From the NCBI RefSeq assembly GCF_963676685.1, contig NC_092345.1:85811592-85875591 (forward strand): DNA of 64,000 nt. Reading direction: 5' to 3'. Below, piece by piece: positions 23,291 to 36,271 of the stretch. The DNA is from Mytilus edulis. Its lineage: Eukaryota; Mollusca; Bivalvia; Mytilida; Mytilidae. The notes beneath the pieces are model-generated. The model saw only the letters and a program-made list of their open reading frames with translations. It was not told the DNA's origin and made no database searches. Both the position numbers and the translations under genes were made by a program. Position 1 is the stretch's first letter. Each line of letters starts with the position of its first letter.

Positions 23291-24660
23291 TATTTACTTC
23301 TTTCGTTGTAAATTGTTGTTTAGCTTGCACATTATTGGTAGATGGTATTTTGATATGTTTTTTCGAGTTTGTCAGCCTGAATTGTAAATTGTGTATGTTG
23401 GGTGTCAGGATTTAAAGTTGAGGTACTGATGAGAGTCCGTCGTTTTATAAAATTATAATTCTGTTGGCACATTTTTTCTTGTTTTATAACGTTTGATGGA
23501 ATACCTGCACGAAAGAAGTGTTTCTAACTTATAAAAGGGAACTATCCATTTCTATGTAGCAACATTACATCATATGGAGTATACATCCCCAAGCGTAAGG
23601 ATAAAAATGAATTTTTCGTTCTTATAAAACAACTATAAGTAAATTATTTAAAGAGATTTGCTGCTTACATAATAAACATTGAACTATGGCTTCAAAATGA
23701 CAAATTTGACGCTATCATCATTTGTTTGAACGTTATGAAATACCTATGTCCCATAGGATCATGGACATGTCTGAAATGGTTTATTAGTTTCGACGCGCTT
23801 TTCTGGATTTACCTTCATCAGCAACACCTAAAACAGAATACATAAAACTCTGATGTATGGGAATCAAACAGTTATAAGGGCTATATGATTAAAATGTTCC
23901 GTTATGTCAATAGCAAAATCCCTTTGAGATCAATTTGCCTGAAGTAGTTAAAATCTTAGTTTCAAGATAATTTATCAATTTATAAACGGACAGTTTAAGA
24001 CACATTTGTTATCAATCATGTCACTACTGAAGTATTCCATACTTAGTACTAGTATATGATCATCATGATAACCACGGCGACTGAAAGTTGATCAGCAGTG
24101 ATATGGACCCAGTGATGTAAACATTGAAAACAACCTATTATAAATTTCATGCGTCCGACGCATTTTTCTAGATTTACCTTTATTGTGAAAGCTCAAGCCA
24201 AATATTTGAAAGCAAATGATTCAAAAGAAACAAATAGTTGAACTACTGTCTTCCAAAAAAGAACATAAGATAAAAGTCAAATCCATCTGAGGTCAATTTT
24301 GCCTGAGAACGTCGAAACCGTAGGTTCTAAAATGTTTATTTATTTATAAACGGATGTTTTTAAACGAAATACCCAATAGTTTTATACATCTGCCGATCAA
24401 AAGTCATTGAATGTTTTGAAGGATATATTGTAGTTTATTCTTATATAAAGAGTTATTTTTGAATGAAGTCATGCTGTCAAACATAATTTAAGTTCAGAGA
24501 AATATTTTCATTTCATTCCGGTCAAATGAAAAAAACTGTCGGCCAGAGGTAGATGTTGGACTCAATTAACCAATTTTCACGAATTTTCTCTTCTGATTTG
24601 TTTTGTGTGATGTACCAAAACAAGAGTAGATTCTACTGTGGAAAGGAAAAACTAAACAAA
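23291..24660. repeat. Dispersed repeats between transposons and gene copy 2
   Basis: Two related segments, about 23790-24010 and 24150-24370, share GCG(C/T)..TTTTCTGGATTTACCTT-like starts, a GGTCAATTTTGCCTGA-like block and a TTATAAACGGA block. Members of the same family occur in the array spacers at 34018, 44414 and 54320. They are noncoding. Confidence 0.5.
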
Positions 24661-24736
24661 TAAACATAATTACATGGTTACAGCCCATGTCACAAAGTAG
24701 AATTTCTTTGGGATTATCAGTTGTCACATTAAAGTT

Positions 24737-24843
24737 CAAACGTGCCTCGTCTATAAAGCTTATCAATAGTTAGAGATTTCATGATACTATAAAGGACGTT
24801 TAAAGCGTCCAAACTATCTCACACAACATTCTATTACAATCAG
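24737..24843 (+). promoter_or_regulatory. Core promoter and noncoding exon 1 of gene copy 2
   Basis: CAAACGTG at 24737-24744, a TTATCAATA (GATA-type) site just downstream, and TATAAA at 24788-24793. A CAG/GTAAGA donor ends the short noncoding exon 1 at 24843. The 5' region is clearly related to, but more diverged from, those of copies 3-5. Confidence 0.7.
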
Positions 24844-26015
24844 GTAAGACGTTTTAATAATTATCGTCAATTTAGATATTATCAAATAAGAGCAGTAAGT
24901 CTCACTTAATTTATTGGTTTGGATATTTTAATGAGATGAAACATACCTGACTTGTGAAATCAATTTTTATTGAAACAAAAATATCGCAACATTTAGTACA
25001 TTCATAAAAAAAACCAAAGAAATACTTCTGTGCTGACATGAATTATCAAAGATATGGTCATAATTATAAATTAACCGTTTACAAAACTTTGAATTTTGAA
25101 ATACTAAGGGTGTTCTACCTCAGGAATTGAATACCCTAACCGTATTTGGCAATACTTTAACGAATTTGTGGTCTTCAATGTTCTTCAACTACGTACTTTA
25201 TTTGACCTTTTAAAGTTCTTTTTATGCGATGATGAGTCTTTTGTAGACGAAACGCACATCTGGCGTAAATACCAAATTCAATCCTGGTATCTATGATGAT
25301 TTTATTTATACCATATATAAGTAACAATACAAATCCGTTCTATCCTTCTCATATTTAAAAAAACGTTTTATAGTGTATGTGTATATAAAGATATCTTTCA
25401 ATCCGATGCATATATCACTCCTTCAATTATTTTTTTGTAAATTTTTGTAAATTTGAAAATCTTTCCTATTACAATGCAGTTACAAATTCTGTTTTATTCA
25501 CCAATTAAAAAAGGGAAAGAATACATAGACGATTATGCCACTAAGACAAAATATTATCATTCCCCCATTCTTAGTTTTTAAATTGTCGCCACGGTATACT
25601 TTCCTCGTTCATGTCTTTAACTGTTGTTTTCTGAGTAGGATCTGTTCGATGGTATTTTTAAATATAGTTATACGGAAAATATTGTTGATCCGTAAGGACA
25701 TTTATTACCATAGAATATTGTCAAATTATTTTAGTCAAAACTCATACAGCCTGCTGTTTCCAACACTTGTTGTATTAAAAAGTGAATGATAGCGGTAGCT
25801 CGTAAATCTTCCCCTATTTTTTTTAATCTTTATTTCTATTTGCGAAAACGTTGTATGTAAACCTAAAATCTAAAGGGTCAATTCAAAGAAACAAAAATTA
25901 TTGGATAGTTTTATATTTGGTTTCAATATATATGATACTGACATTTCCAGATTATATACTGTATTTGGTTTTTAAGAAGTTGTAGTTTAATTAAACAATT
26001 GATATCTATTTTCAG
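24844..26015 (+). other. Intron 1 of gene copy 2, with a dispersed repeat
   Basis: Runs from the GTAAGA donor to the TTTTCAG acceptor. 25127-25300 is a dispersed repeat (CCGTATTTGGCA, GATGAGTCTTTTGTAGACG, AATCCTGGTATC) that also occurs at 30296-30475 and 40455-40640 in the spacers. Confidence 0.65.
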
Positions 26016-26033
26016 TAAAACAAAACCTTGAAG

Positions 26034-29004
26034 ATGAAACTTGCTTTAGTTTTATTAGTATTGTTACCAGTAGTATTTTCTACACCACAGAAAAGACTGA
26101 TTTTCGGTAAGTGCTCACAGGGCAGTGTTTTCTTCTCTAAGAAACTCAGGTTTCAACTTTTTAGATAGAGCTGACCTTAGAAATAAATGGTTCTATTGTA
26201 TGTCCTGTTGCTCAAAAAAGTTTTCAAATGTTTCGTTTTTTATGCATCTTTAATCGTTTCTGACGGAAAAGCGCTTCTGATGAGTGAACTTTATAAAAAA
26301 AAAAACAGATGAAATTTAACTTACCGAAGTGGGTAACTCGGTAATTACTTTTTTTTTCGTATACTATTGTATGACTAAACAGGTAATAATTTTGATGTTT
26401 TGGTAGTATTAAGCCTTGAAAATTGAGTGAGTGACAGTATTTTACAAAAAAACTTATGACAGTGGACTATAGTTTTGAAGCTATTGTATAAGTTTATTTC
26501 AAAGATTTTGAAAGGTATATTTCAGTATTAGGTTTGATATTTATCTGATCTGACTATTTTTATATGTGCTGAATTGGAATGTTATTCAAAGTACATCATT
26601 ATTCCCTTAGTGTGCTGAAGTGAAATATCATTTAACTGCAATAGGTTTTAAATATCGATACTTATTGTGCACAACGAGATATAATGAGTATAAAATCTAA
26701 CTTAACAAGAAGTTGAATATTGGAATGAATTATTTTTATTTTACATGTTAATTTTGACAATATTTTTAGTGCAACCATACGGGATCGTTCTAATAGTTTT
26801 TATTGTGGACATTTTTGAAATATTTGAAATTTTTCCTTTCACACTTTTTTTGTTTTTGCTACAACTATATATCATGTAATGATGAATTTAGTTATATATT
26901 AATGAAATTTTAAAGTTTATGAACTTAGCATCTTTTTTGCTTCATTCAAACTTTATCGTAAATATAACTTATATTAAAATTTAAAAATCGTCGAATAAGC
27001 AATGGTTGTTTCCTATTTGTTGAAAAAACAATTTCCCGAGTTTTGAATGTTCTGTTGTTATTTTTGAATATCAGACAAAACATATTAATAACATTCAAAA
27101 GACTCGCAAAGTTAATGAAGAAGTAAACTTTCAAATCTAAATCAAGGGCTCTACCAATAATGTAGAAGTTCTTGGGGAAAAGACATCTGCTGTCTACTGT
27201 TACAGTAGATAAATACCATCAAATATAATATTGATAGGAACTTCGGTACGTCTTAACGTGGTATGGGTGTGTTTCGCCATCTTGAATTGTAAAAATTAGA
27301 GAATCTAAGGTCAAGATGTTCAATCAAATTAGCAAAATGTGATATAAAATGCAAATAACAGATGTGATTTGCATGTAGAAGAACAAATTTATAAGATTAT
27401 AACTTCTAAATATTAATATTTTACAAGTGTAGATTATTTTTGTTTGATTTTTAATGATTTTAAATTGACATTTAAGAGGAGGTAGCTCTCCAATTGTGCA
27501 TTTTCTGTAGGAATTTTGCTATTTTGTATTCTAGCCGAAAAAACGCACGGTGATCTCATCTTTTCTTTTGATATTCTTAAAGCATTTTCTAAAAGCTATC
27601 TTCTCGTATTTCATTTTACAATTCTATCACTTGGTTTAGCTTCTAATCACATAATGATGTTTGATCTTTTATAATACAAACAAACCTGTCATTTTGTCAC
27701 AACCTGTAGCTCGAGCAAATGCAAGTTGACCTGTCATTTTAATTATATTTTTGAACATATATCAATATATACTACGTTATGGAAAAGTATGAACAAATTT
27801 TATCATTTTCAATTAAGACTCCCATACCACCTTAAGAAGTTTATATGTATAATTTGTTTTGACACCCCCCCCCCCCTCCACATTCTTCCCGTCAGAATGT
27901 GTAAATAACCGTTATACAGCAACCCAACGTCACAAAAACAAGTCTAGTAAATGTTTTCTAATAGAGAATAATTTTCGGTTCACTAATCGATAAAACCATA
28001 TACATTGTTCATATCATTATAAGTAGCTAAGAAAGTTGTGACAGATTATTTTCTCTTTTAGATACGTTATTCCAAACTGATGAACTGAAAACATTAATAG
28101 ACGGGATAGTAGGTACAGTAGGTACTGATGCAACTGAACAAGCATGTGAAGCTGAATGCCACACACTCATCCAAGCAGATCATCTCCTACAATTCGGATG
28201 CCCACTGATTTGTAAAAGGTATATTGGCTTTATTTTTTTTTAACATTTGAGAGGATTTGTATATAATCATTTAAGAGGATTTGTATATTATCATTTAAAG
28301 TATGTATTAATGTTATATATTTCTCGTCACCTCAAGTTTGTAATGCAACTGAGTGTATCGTTTTTGTGAAAAATAAACTAAATTTTGGTGTACACTTATA
28401 CATTTCTCTGTCTTTATCGTTTGGTATAAAGAATTTGTTAAACTATTCAAAACATTCTGTTCATCGAATGTAGTTATAAGACATAATTTAAAGTATCAAA
28501 TCTAATAAACGGCACGTGAAACTATTGAAACATCAGTTAACCTTTTTGACCAATAGTTTGAATAGAAAATACAAACATTTTAATATCAAAATTTGAAACC
28601 CTGACAGAACAATCAAAATATTTTAACATGAAAATCTGAAACGTTGATAACACATATAAAGAATAGCATGACCATACAATATGTCGGAGAACAAAATACT
28701 AGTACGTATAAGTAACACTTAACGTTGATATATTGTTCGAATATAGCCTGATTTGGTGCAGATTGACCACAATCCTTAATATTAAACAATAAGACAGCAT
28801 ACAGTTTTGAAAACAACAATCAAAATGTGCTTACTTAAGATCAACAGTACTTCAAGGGAACATATTATAATCCAGATATATTATATGTATACATATTTAT
28901 TTATCTATACCTTTTATTAAAATTATGCTTTATTTTATATCAACAGTTTCCAGAGTCTGGCTCACCGATTTGGACATGTAACAGTTCCCCCAACTACTGC
29001 TTAG
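26034..29004 (+). CDS. Secreted four-cysteine hairpin peptide, copy 2
   Basis: Predicted 95-residue secreted peptide of unknown function. Coding exons are 26034-26106, 28062-28218 and 28947-29004, all GT-AG, with the same phases as the other copies. The signal peptide is residues 1-16, TPQKR ends at residue 21 (dibasic processing), and the mature part is about 74 residues. It holds an acidic helical segment (DELKTLIDGIVGTVG), Cys53, Cys57, Cys71 and Cys75 in a C-x3-C-x13-C-x3-C module, and the tail SFQSLAHRFGHVTVPPTTA. By count the mature peptide has nine Asp/Glu and three Lys/Arg, so it is acidic, unlike most cationic antimicrobial peptides. It is the first member of the 10-kb tandem array. 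Exon 2 onward resembles copies 3-5 closely, while its promoter and intron 1 are more diverged. Its signal peptide differs at two residues (Leu-Val for Phe-Ala). A secreted defence, venom-like or hormone-like role is possible; none is shown. Confidence 0.88.
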
Positions 29005-29015
29005 ATACAGAAAAA

Positions 29016-29021
29016 AATAAA
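29016..29021 (+). terminator. Polyadenylation signal, gene copy 2
   Basis: AATAAA 12 bases after the TAG stop. Confidence 0.75.
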
Positions 29022-32000
29022 TCTACAAGGTTTATAGTATCTTGTTTTTTGTGAATTATTTAACATAAGTTCATCCATTGTTTTGTGGACTACGTGTTAT
29101 TCAATCTTATGTCATACCACATCTGTCATCACCATACACCATCATGCCCATGTATACTTAGTGGTTAAGCAACAACAAAAAATCCACAAGATTAAGTGCA
29201 CCGTGTTTTTATAAGTATTTAAAAATGCTTATATTAAATGAAGATGATCTTTTTTTTTTTTTCGATTATGTAATTATAATAAGAAAGACAATAGCAAAAG
29301 GATTAAGAAAAGTTTAAATCACACGTAACTTCAAGTCCTTAAGGAAGGGATGTGATACGAACAATAAGCATAACATTTATTTGACAATATACAGCAACAA
29401 GCAATTTGCTCAATTTCATTTGATGACAACTGATCACTGACGGGCAAACTAATGGTCAGTGTAAAACAATTTATAGCTTCTGAACAGATACATGATAGAT
29501 CAAAGAGTAAACTTTGAATGAATAACTGCCAAAATTGGCCTTTTTTTTAACTCACCATAAAATGCTTACCTGCCATGACAATACTATGCAGTAGGTTTTT
29601 CTTTTATCTTTTTTTAACATATAACAGTGTTATAACACAATTGCTTGCATGCATCGGATGAAAAGAATAGACTTTATAATATGAAAATAAAATGATGTGG
29701 TATGATTGCCAATGAGTTAACATTTCACAAAAGACTAAATGACCCATATATTAATAATTATAGGTCATCGATCGACCTTCAACTATGAGGATAGCCCATA
29801 CCGTAGAAAATATTTCAGTTTATTTTAGGAGAGGGTATGTTTACTCTTCCAGAACACCAACTGACATGAGGCCTTCTTTTAGCTTTGTTTAGGGTTGGGA
29901 TATGATATTAGCTTTTTAAATTTCAACATCTGTGTTTCAACCGATAACAGTCTTGTCCATCCTTTTAAAAAATATTTTTTTCTAGTTCAAAAATTGTTTT
30001 TGATGTTCGTTTGAGATTAGGAAATTTTATTTCAAATGTTTACGATTTTAATGATGTCTTACGGTTAGAAAATAATCAATTAACAATCCGCCATTACGTG
30101 ATGGCTTATCACCTTATGTTTCATATATTCTAGGAGTTATAGGACTAATGATATATGGAAAACACCATATGGTCACCCTTCTTTTTCCAGCCCAGTAGTC
30201 AACACTTCGGTGTTGACATGCATATCAATGATGTGGTCATTTTTATAAATTTCCATTTGACAAACTTTTTTTAACTAAGTATTTTCTTATCCCAGGCATA
30301 TATTACCTTAGCCGTATTTGGCACAACTTTTAGGAATTTTGAATCCTCAATGCTCTTCAACTTTGTACTTGTTTGGCTTTATAAATATTTTGATATGAGC
30401 GTCACTGATGAGTATTATGTAGACAAAAGGCGCGACTGATGTACTAAATCATAATCCTGTATCCTTTGATAACTATTCCTCGATACCAGAGATCAAACTG
30501 TTTTTTTATAAGGTATTATGTTAGTCAGTCTTAAGCCTTTATAAAGTGAAGTGAAGTGCCATTTTCTCTTCCAATGTTGTGTTCTGAATGTTCCGTTGTT
30601 GACGAAAGAGACAAATGACTATTATTTAAATTAATACTGTAGGTAAAATGAAATGAGATTATAAGCAACAAGTATAATAAATAATGAATTCAATCAACGG
30701 ATATATCTGTTTGTTAAATGAATTGATGAAGATTTTATTCAAAATATAAATTCATCATGATGCAGTAGAATTTTATATTAACATTACAGAAATTAACGGC
30801 ACTTCCTCTGCAAAGGCAATATCGTAGAAATGATACATTGTCAAATATATAACCCAAAATCCATGGTTATACTATGTTAAAGTTGGTCCTAGTACACTTT
30901 AAATTTGATGACCAGAGTTGACAGTCTTTTAAGTTATACAAATGAGAAATATAGAGTTCAAAAATAAATTTTAAAAAAAACCAAATCAACCTTGACATTG
31001 TGTTGCTTAAAGTAAATTTTATAAATAATTGATTTAGATGAGTGGAAATTTGAATTCACATTAAACGAATTCGGCAAAGTATAGACATTTTTTTCGTATG
31101 AAATATAACTTTAAATCATTTACGTAGTTTAGATACTGACTTAGTTATAACTATAAGCAGACCGAGTTGACTCGGAGTCGAGAGTCGATTTTTTTTTATA
31201 CATTGTTCATTGATATAAGCAAACAACTATCAAAACACACAGGTCAAAGAAGAAAAAAAACCCAACACAAACGCCCTTCAAGATACTACATTCAGAAAAT
31301 ATTTAGCAACATGTTCATTTTTTAGTGAATCCGACAACATCGGCAAACTAGAAATTACGAAAATACTGCAGTTGCATACAAAATACAGTTGTGGTGCAAT
31401 TTATGTATTCATTATTACATACACAGCTATAAATTTCATAACGGTCGGAACGTAGGCAGTGGTCTTCAATATATGATCACTGTTCAGTGAAGATTTAATT
31501 ATAAAGCGTCTTCCTAATTCTTTTTTAAGTACAATTGAAGATCATGAATAGAATCTGTAACTCCAATTAAATTTCGTGGTTGTAAGCAAAGTGGTCTAAA
31601 ATATATAGAATAATATAGAGCAAACAATAAAACACAAATAAAAAAAACAAAAAAACACCGTTACAACTCCAGAACGACAACATTTCTCTACCATGTACTA
31701 GTATTCTTAAAGCTTAACTATTGAACCGCAAACGAAATAGCAAGAAATATTGTTTCCAAAAAATCATGAAGTAACTACTGTGGATTCATTATTATTCGTT
31801 GGATACCAAATAACAAATACCGGGAACCACGAGTTTCAATGCACAGCGATTTACAAATTTTCAATAAAAAAAAATGTAAACGTGCCCAAACCATAAAATC
31901 AATTAACCATGAAAATGCATGAATCCACAGTATACAAGTTAAAATGTATTCAACCTTATCATCAGCTAACCTTTTATTGAATATATATTTCTTTTCTTTA

Positions 32001-32850
32001 CTTAAATGTATCTGTTCTAACCTATAGTCCCGCTTTCCTTAAAGTCGTAGATAATAAAGCGCCACACCCGGGCAAGCTGTTAACTCTTATGTAACTCCAA
32101 ATTCATGAAAGTTCAGGCAACTGACAGGCTCAACTTGGCCCAGCATTCTTGTTTTCATTATTACGGTTACGTGACATATAAATTTATTATACAAGGAGCA
32201 CCGCTTTCATAATATGTAAATAGCTGCCGTGGTGGGTAACTACAAAATTCCAAAAAGTAGAAGAGTTATAATTATTTGAAAGAAATAATAACACAGTAGA
32301 GGCATGAATATTTATTATAATTTTTATATCATTTTTAACTCAGCACATGAACGCACAGAATTTAAATGGTAAACAAAAATCTTTTGTAACCATTGATATT
32401 TAACAAGGACCATTGATAAGAATTCTACTAAGGATAAACTGTTATTTCCGGCCTGACATAGTTAGTTACATGAATGTGCAAATTGTTTGGTATTTGAATG
32501 TTCCAGTCCCAATTTAGATGTGCCATCACAATCTTATAGATTTTTCTTAGCCTAAATTATACATGCTTCACCACCAGGCTTAGTCTAATAAATATTTAGT
32601 CCTGTGGATTATACATTATAGTTAGTGAAATATGAATTTCCAGTAAATGCTAAATCAACTTACAATTTCCAAATGAGCAAAGATTGGTTTCCTGACTAGA
32701 AATGGATCCTTCTGAGAAATCATCTTAGTGCTGGTGCACTAAATTTCATCAGATTAAGATTATACGTTTTGGAAAGTTGTCCTGTGGCTGGGCAGATATT
32801 TCTCTGTTACAGGCAGGCACAATAGGTCCACAATGGCTGACAATCTAGAC

Positions 32851-33225
32851 ATATATATATATATATATATATATATACAACTCGTCTAAACATCAACCCA
32901 ACAATGTTAGATCTGTAAATTTGCTTTCGCAAATTTTTGATTCTTCCCTCGCCGGGATTCGAACCCATGCTACTGTGATATCGTGACACCAAATCGCCTG
33001 CACTGCAGCCGTCCCGCTAGACCACACGACCACCTGGGCTCTCAAAAAAAGAGCTTTCGCTGGCCGTGTGTTACCTTTCCTCGTCAGTTTTAATTTAGCG
33101 GCGTACTACAGTACATGATATATAAGGCATGAAGATGTTATTGTTACAGATCAGCTAAATTATCTATAGTAAAGGATCCTACAAATTAATGTAATATACA
33201 GTCACAGAAAATAATTATATTATTA
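32851..33225 (-). mobile_element. tRNA-related (SINE-like) element inserted in a TA tract
   Basis: On the minus strand it carries an RNA polymerase III-type promoter: box A (TGGTCTAGCGG, complement of 33014-33024) and box B (GGTTCGAATCC, complement of 32955-32965). About 200 bp of conserved sequence precede box A and a (TA)n stretch lies at the 3' end (32851-32877). Units B and C have only the TA tract here. The same element appears twice at 63141-63986. It is noncoding. Confidence 0.75.
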
Positions 33226-33628
33226 ATTATATATATAAAGTGGTTATTGCTGCAACCTTTACAGAGACTCACCCAAATGATAAAATTATATTGAAGCCTA
33301 CCCAAGGTCCCTTACAATATGGCGTATTGAATTTTGCCGTATATTGCTTATGCGAAGAAATTCTTTTTTCTAAATGACATATTTTCGATAACTCGTTTTT
33401 CTTGCCGAATAAATGTACAAATAATAATGTTAAGACAACTCCTACCTTTTGCTAACTAATAAGCATCTTAATTGTTGAAAATGGTCTTGTTTAATGTGTG
33501 ACATTCAGCTTTGCATCGAGAACAGTAATATTTCATAAAGTATTTTGAGATTGTTTTATTTGTTTTTCAATACGGAAGATAGTTTTATTTATTCTCGGAT
33601 TCATAGTCCGATTGTTATTGTTTATAGA

Positions 33629-33975
33629 TATAGGAAGATGTGGTGTGAGTGCCAATGAGACAACTCTCCATCCAAATATCAATATAAGGAAAAAAAATTC
33701 AATCGCATTCTGAATGGGCTTGGGCTAAAAAAGAGGGACAAAAGATACAAAAAGGACAGTCAAACTCATAAATGTAAAACTAACTGACAACGCCATGGCT
33801 CAAAATGAAAAAGACAAACAAACAACAGCAAACATGACACAACATAGAAAACCAAAGAATAAACCCCACGAACCCCACCAAAAAACTAGGGGTAATCTCA
33901 AGTGATCCGGAAGGGTTAGCAGATCCTGCTCCACATGTGTCACCCGTCGTGTTGCTTATGTGATAAGCTGTGCTG
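33629..33975 (-). mobile_element. GATGTGG repeat joined to Penelope-like 3' tail (unit A)
   Basis: The block GATGTGGTGTGAGTGCC is followed by AACTGACAACGCCATGGC and TCCGGAAGGGTTAGCAGATC. Equivalent blocks sit at 44030-44370 and 53935-54280, so it was present before the array expanded. Open frames of 66-92 codons on both strands here are repeat-derived. Confidence 0.65.
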
Positions 33976-35166
33976 AACAAATAAATTTAAAAAATGAAAA
34001 CAATCTTAATAAATTCATGCGTCCGAAGGTACCTTCATAGGACTGATCAAAGACAAAAACGTGTGTATTTGAAAGCCAAGGATTAATAAGAACCTACACA
34101 GTTAGTAGCCTTTCAAACCATTCATTACTGTTTTTGGATATGCTAGCAAATCAATAAGAAAACTTCATTGGCATGTATTTGATAGTACAGAAGGTTCAAA
34201 TTATGGATATTGTTGCGTTTGTTGTCGACTTGAACTACGACAAAAACTAAAGTTACAAATATTGTAGATACCAAGAAGCGAAGGAGCTATACTCCGCGAT
34301 ATAATATTCATTAAGGCAATATGGTTCATCAATCCAAATTTCGTAATGGCGAAAATGCTATTTCTTGAATGAGGGCTTTGGGTCTGATAACCGACATTGT
34401 TTAAACGTTAGATACTACAATTTATGCCATATTACGTATTTATGACGTTAAGCCACCCACAGTTTATCAATCGTCATCTGATGTCACCCTTGCCTGAGGC
34501 AGGTACAATCTTTGTTTCGAAATGCTTATAAGTAAAATTGAAACAGTCTATTCAAGAAATACCCAATTATCGTATACACATGTCTGTCCAAAGTCAGTGA
34601 ATGTATAAGTCATATTGTTATTATTTGTTGTAATTTTCAGAATTTGGTTATGTCGACGTTATGCTTTCAAACACGCTTTAATTTTAAAATTTCAACAATT
34701 ATTTCCGATCTCAGGGAAAACATTTTGGCAAGATTAAGTCTTTCGGCATGTTTACCCAATATTCAAGCGAAATTGAGGATAGAAACAATTGACAGTAGAA
34801 ACGGGGAATGTACGAAGGGTTAACTATCCGACTAAAGAACAAACAAAAAAAGATAACACTATTTAAAGGTCATAACATAGCGAGAAATCCTGCATCCGGA
34901 GACGGACATCAGCTGGCAATATTAACAAAAATGTGTACTAGTTCAGAGAAAATGGATATCACAATATACTCCGAAGCATACAATTGAACCAAAATTAAAA
35001 TAAATAAATATATGAGCCTTCTTGTCTGATTTGTTGTTTTGGGGGATTAAAAAAACAACACCATATATACATGTGGAAAGAAACGAAAAGAAACCAAACA
35101 TGCAAAAAATGATTACATGCTGACAGCTAATGTCGCAATGTGGAATGTCAGTATGAGTATTAGTTT

Positions 35167-35281
35167 TGACATTTTTAAGTACAAACGTGCTATAAAGGTT
35201 ATCAATACTAAGAAGTTGGTAATACTATAAAAGACAAAGCAAGCCTTCATACTGTCAAACACCACATTCCATTATAAGCAG
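35167..35281 (+). promoter_or_regulatory. Promoter and noncoding exon 1 of gene copy 3
   Basis: TGACATTT at 35167-35174, CAAACGTG at 35182-35189, TTATCAAT (GATA-type) at 35199-35206 and TATAAAA at 35226-35232. Exon 1 ends at 35281 with a GCAG/GTAAGA donor. The layout is conserved in copy 4 and, in altered form, in copies 1, 2 and 5. Confidence 0.75.
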
Positions 35282-36271
35282 GTAAGACCTAATCATAAGT
35301 ATTGTCAATGTATTCTGTTACACTTAGTTTATTTATTAGCCTATTTTTGTTGAGTTGAAATATACATTTCATTGGAGAAAATGTATTTCAACATTTATAG
35401 CATTTATTAAAACTCAAAAGAAATCTTTTGATACCATTTTCAGTACCAACAACCAACATTTTATGCTTCTCAAATTTTACAAACTTTTCACTGTATTTTT
35501 GTAAATACACCTAAAACTATCCCATTCATGTATTACTACTTTGACAATTATTTGTAATTTTTTTTACTTATATCTTCTTATACAAAATGTTATAGCACAT
35601 CATTTTTTATTCACTCATTTGGAAAAGAAACAGAAATAATCATGGGATGAGTTATGCCACTATGTTGAAAGGAAAAATATTATTATTCCTCTATTCTTTG
35701 TTTATCTTATAATTGTCGTCTCACGTCTTCAATTAGTTCAAAATATGTTTTCATCATTTGAATAAAAGATCTTCATAAATTTTGTATATATGTACGATGT
35801 TTTCAATTTCTTTGCACTTAATGAATATTCTTTAATAAGGTCCGACTATGGAGGACTATAGTTCTTAATGATATTTCATACTGCGTTCTAGTCTATTTTG
35901 TTTTGTATTGCTTTTCTATTTTGGTCAAGCATTTATAGACATCGCAGAATAGAGGTAGGTTCTAGTGATTTTTTATTCCCATCGAAACATTTCAAATTAA
36001 TTTAATACACAATTTTATAGCTTGTGTTCCAATAACTTGCTATAACAAACGGGATGTGATAACTTTGTATATCTGTTTATCGTGATTACTATTTCCTAAA
36101 ACATTCTCTCGTGAGCATTTAACCTTTAGGGTCATTACAGGGAGTATGCCATCCTTGGACAACTTTCAATATAGTTCCAATAGGACCAACATTTCTGGAT
36201 TATACACTGTATTTGGTTTGATTCTAATGTTTAATTACTATTGTTATATTCTTTCAGCTAACTACATGAAG

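Larger units (their letters stand above)
29022..35165. other. Spacer of unit A (no host gene)
   Basis: Dispersed repeats are at 29690-29812 (GATGTGG type) and 30296-30475 (CCGTATTTGGCA type). The A/T dinucleotide at 31153-31154 is the empty site matching the Helitron in unit B. A TA tract and the tRNA-related element lie near 32.9 kb. A GATGTGG repeat with an adjoining Penelope tail (minus) covers 33629-33975. A further repeat covers 34018-34560, and a degenerate Penelope tail (CGGGGAATGT, CATCCGGAGACGGACATCAG) covers about 34795-34965. 29651-32670 is the part replaced by a Penelope-like element in units C and D. I see no host gene. Confidence 0.6.
26016..36257 (+). repeat. Tandem array unit A (about 10.2 kb)
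   Basis: From exon 2 of copy 2 to the base before exon 2 of copy 3. It aligns along most of its length with unit B (36258-46663): introns 2 and 3, the 3' flank, the long spacer and the next promoter all recur in order. The unit therefore contains a gene body, a spacer and the promoter of the next gene. Unit-specific insertion: the tRNA-related element near 33 kb. Confidence 0.8.

Noticed and set aside
27863-27878. A C-rich run in intron 2 of copy 2 as a regulatory site
   Set aside because: The sister introns lack it, and a single homopolymer run gives no evidence of function.
28062-28218. Assignment of the peptide to known mussel defensin, mytilin, myticin or mytimycin families
   Set aside because: Those families have eight or more cysteines in other spacings and cationic mature peptides. 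This one has four cysteines in two C-x3-C pairs and is acidic.
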